From NCBI RefSeq assembly GCF_008801575.1, contig NZ_VZPL01000041.1, positions 1 to 41,571 of the forward strand: a DNA stretch of 41,571 nucleotides. The letters run 5' to 3'. The translations under genes were made by a program, and so were the position numbers. Shown piece by piece: positions 17,306 through 25,243 of this stretch. Position 1 is the first letter of the stretch. Every line of letters starts with the position of its first letter. This DNA is from Xanthomonas cissicola. Lineage in GTDB: Bacteria; Pseudomonadota; Gammaproteobacteria; Xanthomonadales; Xanthomonadaceae. Below the pieces are notes generated by a model. The model did no database searches, had not been told where the DNA came from, and saw only the letters and a list, made by a program, of their open reading frames with translations.

Positions 17306-17408
17306 CGGGAATGGTGAATCGAGAAACGGGAATTGGAGAAGCCGGGCAACGGACTCGGTGACGGGAACGCGCTTTTGCGATTCCCCATTCCCGATTCGCT
17401 ATTCCCGT
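17306..17408. repeat. GGGAATC-heptad palindromic repeat between pilT and pilU, copy 3
   Basis: The left arm has heptads of the form GGGAATGGTGAATCG and GGGAATTGG. The right arm has the inverted form CGATTCCCCATTCCCGATTC and ATTCCCG, preceded by CGCGCTTTTG. Together they make an imperfect palindrome of about 100 bases that starts next to the pilU ribosome-binding site and ends at the pilT stop codon. The same unit occurs complete at 30605-30734 and as single arms near 0.24 and 10.8 kb. Confidence 0.7.
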
Positions 17409-17409
17409 A

Positions 17410-18447
17410 TCACTCGAATATCCGCTTGTCCTTGGCGTACTCGCGAGCCTGGTTGCGCGTGATCAGGCTGCGCTTGACCAGGTCCTGCAGATGCTGGTCC
17501 AGCGTCTGCATGCCGTATTGCTGGCCGGTCTGGATCGAGGAATACATCTGCGCCACCTTGTCCTCGCGGATCAGGTTGCGGATGGCCGGGGTGCCGACCA
17601 TGATTTCCCATGCTGCGGTACGGCCGCCGCCGACCTTCTTCAACAGCGCCTGCGAAATCACAGCGCGCAGCGATTCGGACAGCATCGAGCGCACCATCGG
17701 CTTTTCGCCGGCCGGGAACACGTCGATGATGCGGTCGATGGTCTTGGCGGCCGAGCTGGTGTGCAGGGTGCCGAACACCAAGTGACCGGTTTCCGCAGCG
17801 GTGAGCGCCAGGCGAATGGTTTCCAGGTCGCGCAATTCGCCGACCAGGATGATGTCAGGGTCTTCGCGCAGTGCCGAGCGCAGCGCTTCGTTGAAGCCGT
17901 GCGTATCGCGGTGCACCTCGCGCTGGTTGATCAGGCACTTCTGCGAGGTGTGGACGAATTCGATCGGGTCCTCGACGGTGAGGATGTGCCCGTACTCATT
18001 CTTGTTGATGTAGTCGATCATGCCGGCCAGCGTGGTCGACTTGCCCGAGCCGGTCGGGCCGGTCACCAGGATCAGGCCCTGCGGCTGATCGATCAGCTGA
18101 CGGAAGATCGGCGGGCAGCCAAGGTCTTCCAGCGTCAGCACTTCGGACGGAATGGTACGGAACACCGCAGCGGCGCCGCGGTTCTGGTTGAACGCATTGA
18201 CGCGGAAACGCGCCAGCGACGGAATTTCGAACGAAAAGTCGACTTCGAGGAATTCCTCGTAATCGCGCCGCTGCTTGTCCGACATGATGTCGTACACCAG
18301 CGCGTGCACCTGCTTGTGGTCCAACGCCGGAATATTGATGCGGCGGACATCGCCATCGACACGGATCATCGGCGGCAGCCCTGCAGACAGGTGCAGGTCC
18401 GATGCCTTGTTCTTGACAGAAAACGCCAATAGTTCAGCGATATCCAT
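17410..18447 (-). CDS. pilT: Type IV pilus retraction ATPase PilT
   Basis: This 345-residue hexameric ATPase drives pilus depolymerisation, so twitching motility depends on it. Seen here: Walker A GPTGSGKST (130-138), the Asp box LTVEDPIEFVH, the Walker B region DPDIILVGELRD, the His box ETGHLVFGTLHTSSA, and the C-terminal retraction motif region AIRNLIREDK. The start at 18447 follows a GGGGA ribosome-binding site by 10 bases and gives the family N-terminus MDIAELLAFSVKNKASDLH. It is followed by pilU and is divergent from yggS-proC, the order found across Pseudomonas and Xanthomonas. Confidence 0.95.
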   Translation of the reverse strand: MDIAELLAFSVKNKASDLHLSAGLPPMIRVDGDVRRINIPALDHKQVHALVYDIMSDKQRRDYEEFLEVDFSFEIPSLARFRVNAFNQNRGAAAVFRTIPSEVLTLEDLGCPPIFRQLIDQPQGLILVTGPTGSGKSTTLAGMIDYINKNEYGHILTVEDPIEFVHTSQKCLINQREVHRDTHGFNEALRSALREDPDIILVGELRDLETIRLALTAAETGHLVFGTLHTSSAAKTIDRIIDVFPAGEKPMVRSMLSESLRAVISQALLKKVGGGRTAAWEIMVGTPAIRNLIREDKVAQMYSSIQTGQQYGMQTLDQHLQDLVKRSLITRNQAREYAKDKRIFE

Positions 18448-18858
18448 GCGCTGCTTTTCCCCTAGGCTGCGATTGGAAGGTACTCCCCGGCCGGCAGTAT
18501 AGCGTTCTGGCTGCCGGCGGGAAGCGGCCTGTCGCCGGTTCAGGTCGGGTGCGACGCGCCTGGCTGAAACCGTTGCCTGCGCCCGGCTGCGGAACGGCCC
18601 AAGGCCGAACGGCTGGTGCGCGGTGGCATCAAGGACTTGCTGGCGAGCGCAGCGCTTGCCCGAGCGTAGCGGGCCGCACTGCCAGTCCGTCGCCCCGGGC
18701 CTTAGTCGGACTTGGGGACGGTCGCCCACCTTGCGTCCAGACACTCCTCTTAAATGTGCGCAGCACCGGCGCATCGATGCAGGCGTCCGGCAGCCCCCAA
18801 CTGGATGGAAGCGTCTGCGGGCGGCACTATAGCGCTCCCGCCTTCTCCGGAATGCCAC
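18448..18858. other. Divergent pilT / yggS promoter region
   Basis: This 411-base stretch between divergent genes holds no gene that I can support. Two TATA-containing motifs are present: AGTATA at 18496-18501 (TATACT on the pilT strand) and CTATAG at about 18828-18833, shortly before yggS. The rest is GC-rich without recognised sites. Confidence 0.4.
18496..18501 (-). promoter_or_regulatory. Candidate -10 box for pilT
   Basis: On the minus strand this reads TATACT, a close match to the sigma-70 -10 consensus, 49 bases before the pilT start codon. The -35 position is poor (CTTCCC), which would suit an activated promoter. There is no GG-N10-GC sigma-54 motif at the right place that I can see. 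Confidence 0.4.
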
Positions 18859-19551
18859 GTGCCGGCTTCGTCGCTGCAGCAGATTCTCGATGCCATCCAC
18901 GCCGCAGCGGTCGCACACGCGCGTGCCGACGTGCGGCTGCTGGCGGTCTCCAAGACCAAGCCAGCCGACGCCGTTGCCGCCCTGGCCGCGCAGGGCCAGC
19001 GCGCCTTTGGCGAAAACTACGTGCAGGAAGCCGACGCCAAGATCGCCCAGTTGCGTACGTTGGACCTGGAATGGCATTTGATCGGCCACCTGCAATCCAA
19101 CAAGGCCGAACTGGCGAGCCAGTGCTTCGATTGGGTGCAGACGGTGGACCGCGCCAAATTGATTGCGCTGCTGGCGCGTCACCGCCCGGACGACCGCGCA
19201 CCGTTGAATGTATTGATCCAGGTCAACATCGACGACGAGGACAGCAAGCATGGATGCGCGCCCGACGCGATCGACAGCCTGGCCGAAGCGATCGCCCTGC
19301 AACCGCGTTTGCAGCTACGCGGACTCATGGCGATCCCTGCCCCGTTCCCGGATCAGGCACGACGCCAGGCTGCGTTTTCGCGCATGCAGGCACTGTTCCA
19401 GCAGCTGCAAGCCCGTCATCGGCAGGTGGACACCTTGTCGATGGGCATGAGCTCGGATTTCGCCGAAGCGATCGCGGCCGGCGCCACCATGGTGCGGGTG
19501 GGCACGGCGTTGTTCGGCGCGCGCGGTCAAGCGCCGGACGCCGCTGCCTGA
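18859..19551 (+). CDS. yggS: YggS family PLP homeostasis protein
   Basis: This 230-residue protein of the PLPBP/YggS family is a TIM-barrel that binds pyridoxal phosphate without known catalysis. It maintains PLP and amino-acid homeostasis. The PLP lysine is Lys32 in LLAVSKTKPADAV. Other family segments are GQRAFGENYVQEA, WHLIGHLQSNK, VLIQVNIDDEDSKHG, LRGLMAIPAP, LSMGMSSDF and VRVGTALFG. The start is taken as the GTG at 18859 because the family begins at this point. The in-frame ATG at 18805 would add a non-conserved extension. It lies upstream of proC with 43 bases between them, a very common pairing. Confidence 0.9.
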   Translation: MPASSLQQILDAIHAAAVAHARADVRLLAVSKTKPADAVAALAAQGQRAFGENYVQEADAKIAQLRTLDLEWHLIGHLQSNKAELASQCFDWVQTVDRAKLIALLARHRPDDRAPLNVLIQVNIDDEDSKHGCAPDAIDSLAEAIALQPRLQLRGLMAIPAPFPDQARRQAAFSRMQALFQQLQARHRQVDTLSMGMSSDFAEAIAAGATMVRVGTALFGARGQAPDAAA

Positions 19552-19594
19552 TCGCATCGCCTCCCACATCGACTCGTCTTATCAAGGTGCTGCA

Positions 19595-20449
19595 ATGAAC
19601 ACACCGGCTTCGTCCTCGCCCTCGTCTTCCGCTACGACGTCCATCGCCTTCGTCGGCGGCGGCAACATGGCGCGTAGCTTGATCGCCGGGCTGATCCGGC
19701 AGGGTACGCCGGCTGCCAGCATCCGCGTGGCCGAGCCGGTGGCCGATCTGCGCGCAGCCTTGGCGCGCGACTTCGGCGTGCAGGTGGTCGAGGATGCGCG
19801 CGCCGCTGTCGACGCGACGACGACCTGGGTCTTGGCGGTCAAGCCTCAGGTCCTGCCAATAGTGTGCGCGCAACTGGCCGATCTCGCGCAGGCCCAACAA
19901 CCGCTGCTGGTTTCCATCGCAGCCGGCATCACCGCCACGCAGCTGCAGCGCTGGTCTGGCGGAGATATCGCCGTGGTTCGTGCCATGCCCAACACCCCCG
20001 CCCTGCTCGGCGCCGGTGTCACCGGGCTGTACGCCAACGCGCGCGTGTCCGCAGCGCAACGCCAACAGGCGACCCAACTACTGGACAGCGCCGGCGTCAC
20101 CGTCTGGATCGACGACGAAGCGCAGATGGATGCGGTGACCGCCGTCTCCGGCAGCGGACCGGCCTATGTCTTTCTCTTGGCCGAAGCGATGGAAGCTGCT
20201 GCGCAAGCGCAGGGCCTGCCCGCCGCAACCGCGCGTACGTTGGTGCTGCAAACGCTGCTCGGCGCCGCACGCATGCTCACCGAATCGGGCGAAGCACCGG
20301 AGGTCCTGCGTCGCCGCGTGACCTCGCCCAACGGCACGACCCATGCCGCCATCGAGACGCTCCAGGCCGGCGGCTTTGAGGCCCTCACCGCCCAGGCCAT
20401 TGCCGCAGCGACCGAACGCGGCCGCAGTTTGTCGGCCGCCAACGACTGA
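19595..20449 (+). CDS. proC: Pyrroline-5-carboxylate reductase
   Basis: This 284-residue enzyme performs the last step of proline synthesis, NAD(P)H-dependent reduction of pyrroline-5-carboxylate in the cytosol. Seen here: a Rossmann nucleotide loop AFVGGGNMA (from residue 18) after a Ser-rich N-terminal extension, WVLAVKPQVLP, VVRAMPNTPALLGAGVTG, AVSGSGPAYVF, and the C-terminal SPNGTTHAAIETLQAGGF. AAGGTG lies 6 bases before the ATG. It is the second gene after yggS and probably co-transcribed. Confidence 0.94.
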   Translation: MNTPASSSPSSSATTSIAFVGGGNMARSLIAGLIRQGTPAASIRVAEPVADLRAALARDFGVQVVEDARAAVDATTTWVLAVKPQVLPIVCAQLADLAQAQQPLLVSIAAGITATQLQRWSGGDIAVVRAMPNTPALLGAGVTGLYANARVSAAQRQQATQLLDSAGVTVWIDDEAQMDAVTAVSGSGPAYVFLLAEAMEAAAQAQGLPAATARTLVLQTLLGAARMLTESGEAPEVLRRRVTSPNGTTHAAIETLQAGGFEALTAQAIAAATERGRSLSAAND

Positions 20450-20920
20450 TTGAAACGCGGCGGGTCTGCATGTCGCGCATCGCGCAGCCCCTTCGCGCGG
20501 TGCGGATGGCAAGACGAAAACGATTCGAACATCTGCGCAAACCGCCGCGCCAGCGCCTTGATCACCGCACGGTGGATGCAGGGCAGTACAAAGCCAAAGG
20601 CTGCATACCGTCCCGAAACCGCTCCATTCCCGTACATGGAGCGTGCGCCCACGTTTGCAATCGATGGCAGCCATCTCGACGGCGCGTGGTTCTGTTCCAT
20701 GCATCCCCGAAAAGGTTGGCCTTATCGGCTCGTTGCGTCGCCCCACGGATGCGCGGTGCGGTCGCTGCCCGCGCAAACGATCTGCTGCTATGCGTCAGAC
20801 CTGCAGCGAACGTGCGCATGGCGCGGGCAAGCCGATGCGTTTTGTACGTTTTTTCTGCCGCTGGTGAACGAATCCCCGTCGAAAGATGCTTTTTTCGTGC
20901 TGTTTCATCGTTTACCTATT
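20450..20920. other. Gene-free region downstream of proC
   Basis: I see no supportable gene in the first 470 bases of the 558-base gap between proC and the HU-like gene. Open frames are poor and base composition is less GC-rich than the neighbours, with T-runs near 20843-20850 and 20889-20895. It likely holds the promoter of the HU-like gene and could hide a small RNA, but no specific RNA family is recognised. Confidence 0.35.
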
Positions 20921-20976
20921 GGCGACGCGCAGCAGTTGCCCTACATTTCGCGTTGCCGACTGGGTCGGCAGACCCA
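20921..20976 (+). promoter_or_regulatory. Two consecutive hairpins in the presumed 5' leader of the HU-like gene
   Basis: GGCGACGCG (20921-20929) pairs with CGCGTTGCC (20949-20957), 8 of 9. TGGGTC (20961-20966) pairs perfectly with GACCCA (20971-20976) around the tetraloop GGCA. The second hairpin ends 31 bases before the start codon. They could be a leader control element or a cruciform target site for the DNA-binding protein encoded downstream. Confidence 0.4.
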
Positions 20977-21007
20977 ACACCACCAACGAATACGGAACAC
21001 ATCACTC

Positions 21008-21448
21008 ATGGCAAAAACCGCCGCTAAGAAGGCTGCCCCCAAGAAGGCAGTGAAAAAGGTCGCCGCGACCAAGACCGCAAAGCCGGCCAAGGCCGCTGCT
21101 GCCAAGGCCGCTGCTGCCAAGTCCGCTGCGCCCAAGCCGATCAAGGAAGCACTGAGCAAGACCGGCCTGGTCGCGCACATTGCCGAAAGCACCCAGTTGG
21201 CTCCGAAGGACGTCCGCGCCGTGCTGGCGTCGCTGGAAGCCACCGCACACGCCTCGCTGAGCAAGAAGGGCGTCGGCACCTTCACCATCCCGGGCATGCT
21301 CAAGCTGACCACCGTGCACGTGCCGGCCAAGCCGAAGCGCAAGGGCATCAACCCGTTCACCAAGGAAGAGCAGATCTTCGCCGCCAAGCCGGCGACCACC
21401 AAGCTCAAGTCCCGCATGATGAAGAGGTTGAAGGACGCGGCGCTCTAA
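21008..21448 (+). CDS. HU-family DNA-binding protein with histone H1-like N-terminal tail
   Basis: This 146-residue protein has two parts. Residues 2 to about 47 are almost entirely Lys, Ala, Pro and Thr (KKAAPKKAVKKVAATKTAK and similar), like the tails of eukaryotic histone H1 and of some bacterial nucleoid proteins. From residue 48 an HU/IHF-type fold follows (KEALSKTGLVAHIAESTQL, VLASLEATAHASLSKKGVGT, IPGMLKL), and it ends in KSRMMKRLKDAAL. It probably binds DNA non-specifically and organises the nucleoid. A 15-base tandem repeat in the DNA encodes part of the tail, and an intrinsic terminator follows. It stands alone behind a structured leader. A SET-domain gene about 3 kb away might act on its lysines, but this is only a suggestion. 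Confidence 0.88.
   Translation: MAKTAAKKAAPKKAVKKVAATKTAKPAKAAAAKAAAAKSAAPKPIKEALSKTGLVAHIAESTQLAPKDVRAVLASLEATAHASLSKKGVGTFTIPGMLKLTTVHVPAKPKRKGINPFTKEEQIFAAKPATTKLKSRMMKRLKDAAL
21086..21130 (+). repeat. 15-base tandem repeat encoding the Lys/Ala tail
   Basis: Three consecutive units of GCCAAGGCCGCTGCT, the third with changes, encode AKAAA-type pentapeptides in the tail of the HU-like protein. Such repeats allow tail length to vary between strains by slippage while keeping the frame. Confidence 0.8.
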
Positions 21449-21473
21449 TCCAGCACGTCTCCGGTGTCACGAA

Positions 21474-21499
21474 GACGGCCCTCGGGCCGTCTTTTTTTT
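21474..21499 (+). terminator. Intrinsic terminator of the HU-like gene
   Basis: GACGGCC and GGCCGTC form a perfect 7-bp stem around the loop CTCG, followed by eight T residues. It lies 26 bases after the stop codon and is the clearest Rho-independent terminator in the window. Confidence 0.92.
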
Positions 21500-21554
21500 G
21501 CCATCGCGCCGCGATGTGCAGCACATACCGCTCATCGGCACTGCCCTACCCTGC

Positions 21555-22196
21555 ATGCTGATTCGCCATCTGCAGGTGCCTGTGACCGGTCCGTCGAACA
21601 CCCCGCCATCGCCACCACACCGAGTCTCCACACCTAGCCGCGCGCGTCGGCTGCGCAGCACTGTTGTCTCCATTGCACTGTTGTGCGTGCTGGCGGTGGC
21701 CGCGCGCTGGGCCTGGCAGCTGCCGATCGCCCATCAGCTCCGTACCAGCTGGGAGCTGTCGCAAATGCCGCCGCCTGCGCAGTTGCATGTGCCGGTGGAA
21801 GGCGTGCGTGCGCGACAGATTGCCGACACCTTTGGCGCACCCCGTGGCCGCGACCGCACGCACGCGGGCGTGGATATCTTCGCGCCACGCGGTACATCGG
21901 TGGTGGCGGCAACGCGCGGCGTGGTCAGCGCCATCCGCGACCAGGGCCTGGGCGGAAAACAGGTCTGGCTCCTGGGTCCGGCGATGGAACGGCATTACTA
22001 CGCGCATCTTGACGACTGGGCTGCCGGCCTAGCAGTAGGCGATGTGGTCGAGCCCGGCACCCTGCTTGGCAAGGTCGGCACCACCGGCAATGCGCGCGGC
22101 ACGCCGCCACACCTGCACTATGGTGTCTATGGACGCAACGGTGCGTACGATCCGCTGCCGCTTCTGCGCAAACCCGCCGCACAGCCAGCAAACTAA
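21555..22196 (+). CDS. Membrane-anchored M23 family peptidase
   Basis: This protein of about 213 residues has an N-terminal transmembrane segment (SIALLCVLAVAARWAW) after a Pro/Ser/Arg-rich cytoplasmic start, and a periplasmic LytM/M23 domain. The zinc-binding residues are present: the His and Asp of THAGVDIFAPRG and the second pair in PPHLHYGVYG. This suggests an active endopeptidase cutting peptidoglycan cross-links, unlike the degenerate LytM factors of the EnvC type. The domain also has GGKQVWLLGP, YYAHLDDWAAGLAVGDVVEPG and GKVGTTGNARGTPP. The start is uncertain: ATG 21555 is used; GTG 21582, preceded by CAGGTG, is a good alternative. It follows the HU terminator and so has its own promoter. 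Confidence 0.85.
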   Translation: MLIRHLQVPVTGPSNTPPSPPHRVSTPSRARRLRSTVVSIALLCVLAVAARWAWQLPIAHQLRTSWELSQMPPPAQLHVPVEGVRARQIADTFGAPRGRDRTHAGVDIFAPRGTSVVAATRGVVSAIRDQGLGGKQVWLLGPAMERHYYAHLDDWAAGLAVGDVVEPGTLLGKVGTTGNARGTPPHLHYGVYGRNGAYDPLPLLRKPAAQPAN

Positions 22197-22286
22197 GTAC
22201 GTTGGAACACTGCGTCATGGGCCACCCTATCGAGACGGTTGCGTCCTGCGCCTATGGTGAGCACAGCCCAGAACGACGCGACCCAT

Positions 22287-22595
22287 ATGTCCCGCAAACG
22301 CTATCGCATCACGGTCACGCCTATCGAAAACGACGGCCGCCCTTGTGACGACCGTTGCACCATCGAATTCGAACAACGTTCGCGCGCCGACTGGATGCGG
22401 CTGCTCGAAGAACTACACCTGCGCCGCGATCTGAGCAGCGACGAATGCGCGGCACTGACCGTAGGCTCGCAATTGCTGGAAGACCTGGCGGCCCGCCCAC
22501 GCGCCCAGCCCAGCGATGCACTGGACGCATTGCGTCCCAAACTGCAGCTGCTGCTGGAACGCCTGCAGCGCGTGCACCCCGCCACCGGCGCCTGA
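22287..22595 (+). CDS. DUF3861 family protein
   Basis: This small 102-residue cytosolic protein starts MSRKRYRITVTPIENDGRPC, the N-terminal pattern of DUF3861 proteins, which have no known function. The rest is helical and charged, with LLEELHLRRDLSSDECAALTVGSQLLEDL and a C-terminal helix LRPKLQLLLERLQRVH. ATG 22287 is chosen because the family begins at MSRKRYRI; an upstream in-frame ATG at 22254 would add eleven unrelated residues. It is followed by a lipoprotein gene after 56 bases on the same strand. Confidence 0.75.
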   Translation: MSRKRYRITVTPIENDGRPCDDRCTIEFEQRSRADWMRLLEELHLRRDLSSDECAALTVGSQLLEDLAARPRAQPSDALDALRPKLQLLLERLQRVHPATGA

Positions 22596-22651
22596 AGACG
22601 CATCGCCGCACGTACCCGCTACACTGCGCACCTCGGGGATGGGGACGCGCC

Positions 22652-23194
22652 ATGCGCTGGATGGGAATGCTCGTTGTCGCAGCCGCACTTTCTGGTTGCA
22701 GCTGTCATCGCACTGGCGATCCGCAGGCAAACGACGCGCCGGCGACGCATGCTGCGAGCGCATCGCGCCCGCTCGATAAGGGCACTGCCGGCACCACGAC
22801 CGCAGCACCGGCCCCTGCATCCGATCCCACCGATGCTCTTGCGCTGGCCAGCTACGCCCAAGCAAGCGCCACCGTTCAACGTTACCTCGGCGCGTTGCCG
22901 GGAGCGGCGCGCGCGCAGGCCGATGCCTTATGGACCGGCGGCCGCCCTGCCCCGGTGCCGGACGACGCTGCCTTGCGTGCCATCGCCAACATCCAATCGA
23001 TGCGCATCAACAACGACCCGCCCATTGCGCTGGATCAGGCGCAGCCGCCACAGCGTATCGAAGTGCCGGTGCAATTGACGGTACGCACCACCGCCGGCAC
23101 GCAACGCCTGGTGGGCGCATACCGGCTGCAACCCCGCGCCGGTAGCGATGGCTGGGAAATCTATTCGGCCACGCTGCGACCGGTGTTGCGCTAA
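22652..23194 (+). CDS. Putative lipoprotein of unknown function
   Basis: I do not recognise the family of this 180-residue protein. A short lipoprotein signal peptide (MRWMGMLVVAAALSGC) has a good lipobox LSGC with Cys16. It is followed by a Ser/Ala/Thr/Pro-rich linker (about 22-60) and a folded C-terminal part with SYAQASATVQRYLGALPG, DDAALRAIANIQSMRINN and a terminal strand WEIYSATLRPVLR. GGGGA lies upstream of the ATG. No residue after the lipid Cys is Asp in position +2 (it is Ser), so sorting to the outer membrane is expected. It probably belongs to the same unit as the DUF3861 and DUF1439 genes. Confidence 0.75.
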   Translation: MRWMGMLVVAAALSGCSCHRTGDPQANDAPATHAASASRPLDKGTAGTTTAAPAPASDPTDALALASYAQASATVQRYLGALPGAARAQADALWTGGRPAPVPDDAALRAIANIQSMRINNDPPIALDQAQPPQRIEVPVQLTVRTTAGTQRLVGAYRLQPRAGSDGWEIYSATLRPVLR

Positions 23195-23249
23195 CCCGTG
23201 GTTCACCGGCGCCGACTAAGGTGATGTCACCTGTCGCCGGAGTCACCCG

Positions 23250-23846
23250 ATGAAACTGCGTTCGCTTGCCGGATCCATGCTCGCCCTCGCCTTGGCAATG
23301 CCCATCACCAGCGCCTGGGCCGCACCGCAGATCCAGGGAAAACAGATCAGCGTGCAGGCCAGCGACCTGCAGCAGTATCTGGGTGGCCGCTTCCCGCAGA
23401 CACACGACACGCTGGGCGGGCTGATCGCAATGACGGTCAGCAACCCGGCGCTATCGTTGCCGCCAGGCGATCGGCTCAAGATGGCGTTCGATCTTGCCGT
23501 GGCGACCGCGGGCGGCGCTCCTGCACCGGTCGGCAATGTGACCTTGACGAGCGCACTGCGCTACGACGTGGCCAAGCAGGGCTTCTATCTCGACCAACCC
23601 AGCATCGACGACTTCCGCCCCGCCCACGCGGGCGCAAAGCTCGACCACAGCACGCGGCAGCTGCTCAATACCTGGCTGGCCGACTACGCGCGCAAGGAAC
23701 CGATCTACCGGATCGATCCGGCGATTGCGTCCGTGATGGGTGCGGTGCAGGTGGAATCGGTCGGCATCCAGAACGGGCGGGTGGCGGTCAACTTCAACCA
23801 GAACATCGAGCAGATGGTGCCCGCGGCAGCGCTGTCCGGGAAGTAG
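23250..23846 (+). CDS. DUF1439 family periplasmic protein (YceB-like)
   Basis: This 198-residue protein has a Sec signal peptide (MKLRSLAGSMLALALAMPITSAWA) and a DUF1439 domain. The domain resembles the lipid-binding SMP/BPI-like folds of YceB proteins: ISVQASDLQQYLGGRFPQT, NPALSLPPGDRLKMAFDL, YDVAKQGFYLDQPSIDDF, LLNTWLADYARKEPIYRI and a C-terminal strand GRVAVNFNQNI. The E. coli homologue is a lipoprotein; here there is no lipobox Cys, so the protein is soluble in the periplasm. Its function is unknown. An intrinsic terminator follows about 54 bases after the stop. Confidence 0.8.
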   Translation: MKLRSLAGSMLALALAMPITSAWAAPQIQGKQISVQASDLQQYLGGRFPQTHDTLGGLIAMTVSNPALSLPPGDRLKMAFDLAVATAGGAPAPVGNVTLTSALRYDVAKQGFYLDQPSIDDFRPAHAGAKLDHSTRQLLNTWLADYARKEPIYRIDPAIASVMGAVQVESVGIQNGRVAVNFNQNIEQMVPAAALSGK

Positions 23847-23899
23847 GCCCGCCTGGGTTGGCGTCGATGGCGTAACCCACGCACCACTCCAGATGGAAA

Positions 23900-23932
23900 G
23901 GCCCGACGCACCTGCGCCGGGCCTTCTTGTTT
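23900..23932 (+). terminator. Intrinsic terminator after the DUF1439 gene
   Basis: GGCCCG (23900-23905) pairs with CGGGCC (23918-23923), with extra GC pairs inside (GCGC-type), and is followed by TTCTTGTTT. It lies between convergent genes and may also serve the leftward PfpI gene, though the T-rich side favours the + strand. Confidence 0.75.
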
Positions 23933-23958
23933 CGAGCTGACACTGGCCAGTGAAGAGC

Positions 23959-24501
23959 CTATGCAGCCAAGGCCTTGGCCACTGCCGCGGCGAATGCAGG
24001 AATGTCGTCCGGTTTGCGGCTGGTAATCAGCTGGCCATCGACCACCACTTCGGCATCCTGCCAGCGCGCGCCGGCATTGATCAGGTCCGTCTTGACCGAC
24101 GGCCATGAGGTGACCTCGCGGTCGCGGACCAAGTCGCTTTCGAGCAACAGCCACGGCCCATGGCAAATCGCCGCCACCGGTTTTTGTGCGGTCGAAAACG
24201 CGCGAATGAACGCGATTGCCTGCTTATCGGTGCGCAGCGTATCGGGATTGAGCACCCCGCCAGGCAATACCAGTGCGTCGTAGGATTCGGCTGTTGCCTG
24301 TTCCAGCTGCCGATCGACCGCTACCGAATCGCCCCAATCTGTGTGATTCCAGGCGCGAATCTGTGCGCTGTCGCCTGGCGCGATCACCTCGACCTTGACA
24401 CCCCAACTTTCCAGCAGGCGCTTGGGCTCGGTCAGTTCGGATTGCTCGAAGCCATCGGTGGCCAGCACGGCAACCGTCTTGCCTGTAAGCGAATAAGACA
24501 T
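23959..24501 (-). CDS. PfpI/DJ-1 family protein (YhbO-like)
   Basis: This 180-residue protein is of the DJ-1/PfpI superfamily. Members act as glyoxalase/deglycase-like stress enzymes or proteases; the E. coli YhbO relative protects against many stresses. The nucleophile elbow AICHGPW holds the reactive Cys, and the conserved Glu is in TDGFEQSEL. Other segments are DALVLPGGVLNPD, VTSWPSVKTDLINAGARW, and DGQLITSRKPDDIPAF. AAGAGGAG precedes the ATG, a strong ribosome-binding site. The gene stands alone, upstream of nothing on its strand and convergent with the DUF1439 gene. Confidence 0.88.
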   Translation of the reverse strand: MSYSLTGKTVAVLATDGFEQSELTEPKRLLESWGVKVEVIAPGDSAQIRAWNHTDWGDSVAVDRQLEQATAESYDALVLPGGVLNPDTLRTDKQAIAFIRAFSTAQKPVAAICHGPWLLLESDLVRDREVTSWPSVKTDLINAGARWQDAEVVVDGQLITSRKPDDIPAFAAAVAKALAA

Positions 24502-24603
24502 GCGGGGCTCCTCTTAAAAAGAAGCCCAAACCTAGAAAGCGCGCCGTTGCGCACCCGTGAACCGATGTGTGCGTGGCGTCAGCGCCTGACGCCACCTTCA
24601 TGC

Positions 24604-25071
24604 TCAGCGCTTGGGCTGCAGCATCGTTCCGGTGCAATTCTTCGAGCCGCAGCGGCATTCCCAAATTTTCTTCAGGCGTGGCGTGTGACGCTCGGCAAGG
24701 GTGATGCCGTAGTTATAGGTGAGCTCTTCGCCGGGTTTGATATCGCGCTTGGCCTCGATGAAGATCTTGTCCTTGCGGCGGTCGTCGCCCTCGGCTTCTT
24801 CGATCACCGCTTCGCAATTGGGATCGCAACTATGGTTGATCCAGCGTGCGACATTGCCTTCGTAGTTGGCATCCAGCACGTAGTCGTCGCTGAGCGTAAA
24901 CAAAAAGGTATGCCCGCTCTCCACGTCGCCAGTGTCGTCGGCATCCACTTCGGCATGCGTGCGCAGCCGCCCCTTGTACTGAATGATGCGCTCGCCCTTG
25001 CGTAGCGGGGCGAGGGCGAACATGCCATTGCCGTGGATACGAGACTTGCGGGCGGCAACTTTGCGCGACAT
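24604..25071 (-). CDS. SET domain protein-lysine methyltransferase-like protein
   Basis: This compact 155-residue protein is made up of a SET domain and a post-SET motif. Seen here: IHGNGMFALAPLRKGERI at the start, the cofactor and knot motif WINHSCDPNCE (NHSCDPNC 79-86), GEELTYNYG (114-122), and the cysteine cluster CRCGSKNCTGTM (139-150), which with the Cys of NHSC would bind zinc. These are the residues that active eukaryotic-type SET methyltransferases need, so the protein probably methylates lysines. The target in bacteria is unknown. Chlamydial NUE, which methylates histone-like proteins, is a precedent. The Lys-rich HU protein encoded about 3 kb upstream is a possible substrate, which is inference. 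It is divergent from the suf operon. Confidence 0.88.
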   Translation of the reverse strand: MSRKVAARKSRIHGNGMFALAPLRKGERIIQYKGRLRTHAEVDADDTGDVESGHTFLFTLSDDYVLDANYEGNVARWINHSCDPNCEAVIEEAEGDDRRKDKIFIEAKRDIKPGEELTYNYGITLAERHTPRLKKIWECRCGSKNCTGTMLQPKR

Positions 25072-25183
25072 GTAGGGGTCCAGTGATGGGGCCGCTCATT
25101 GTGACCGCAGCGCGCCAATGCGCCAAGCACAAGCGCAGCATGCACCGCAACGGGCCACGCTTGCCGGCGGCTGAACCGCGCCG

Positions 25184-25213
25184 TTGGCCCTGCCTTACTG
25201 GAAAGAGTACAAT
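25184..25213 (+). promoter_or_regulatory. Candidate sigma-70 promoter of the suf operon
   Basis: TTGGCC (25184-25189) and TACAAT (25208-25213) are separated by 18 bases, giving a leader of about 25 bases before the regulator start at 25244. The segment TTACTGGAAAGAGTACAATTT overlapping the -10 could be the autoregulation site of the Rrf2 protein, but no dyad is clear. Confidence 0.5.
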
Positions 25214-25243
25214 TTCGGTCCGCTTTCGGATTTCGTCTTCCCC

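Noticed and set aside
21086..21130. Short tandem repeat as a CRISPR array
   Set aside because: Units are adjacent without spacers and encode the AKAAA tail in frame.
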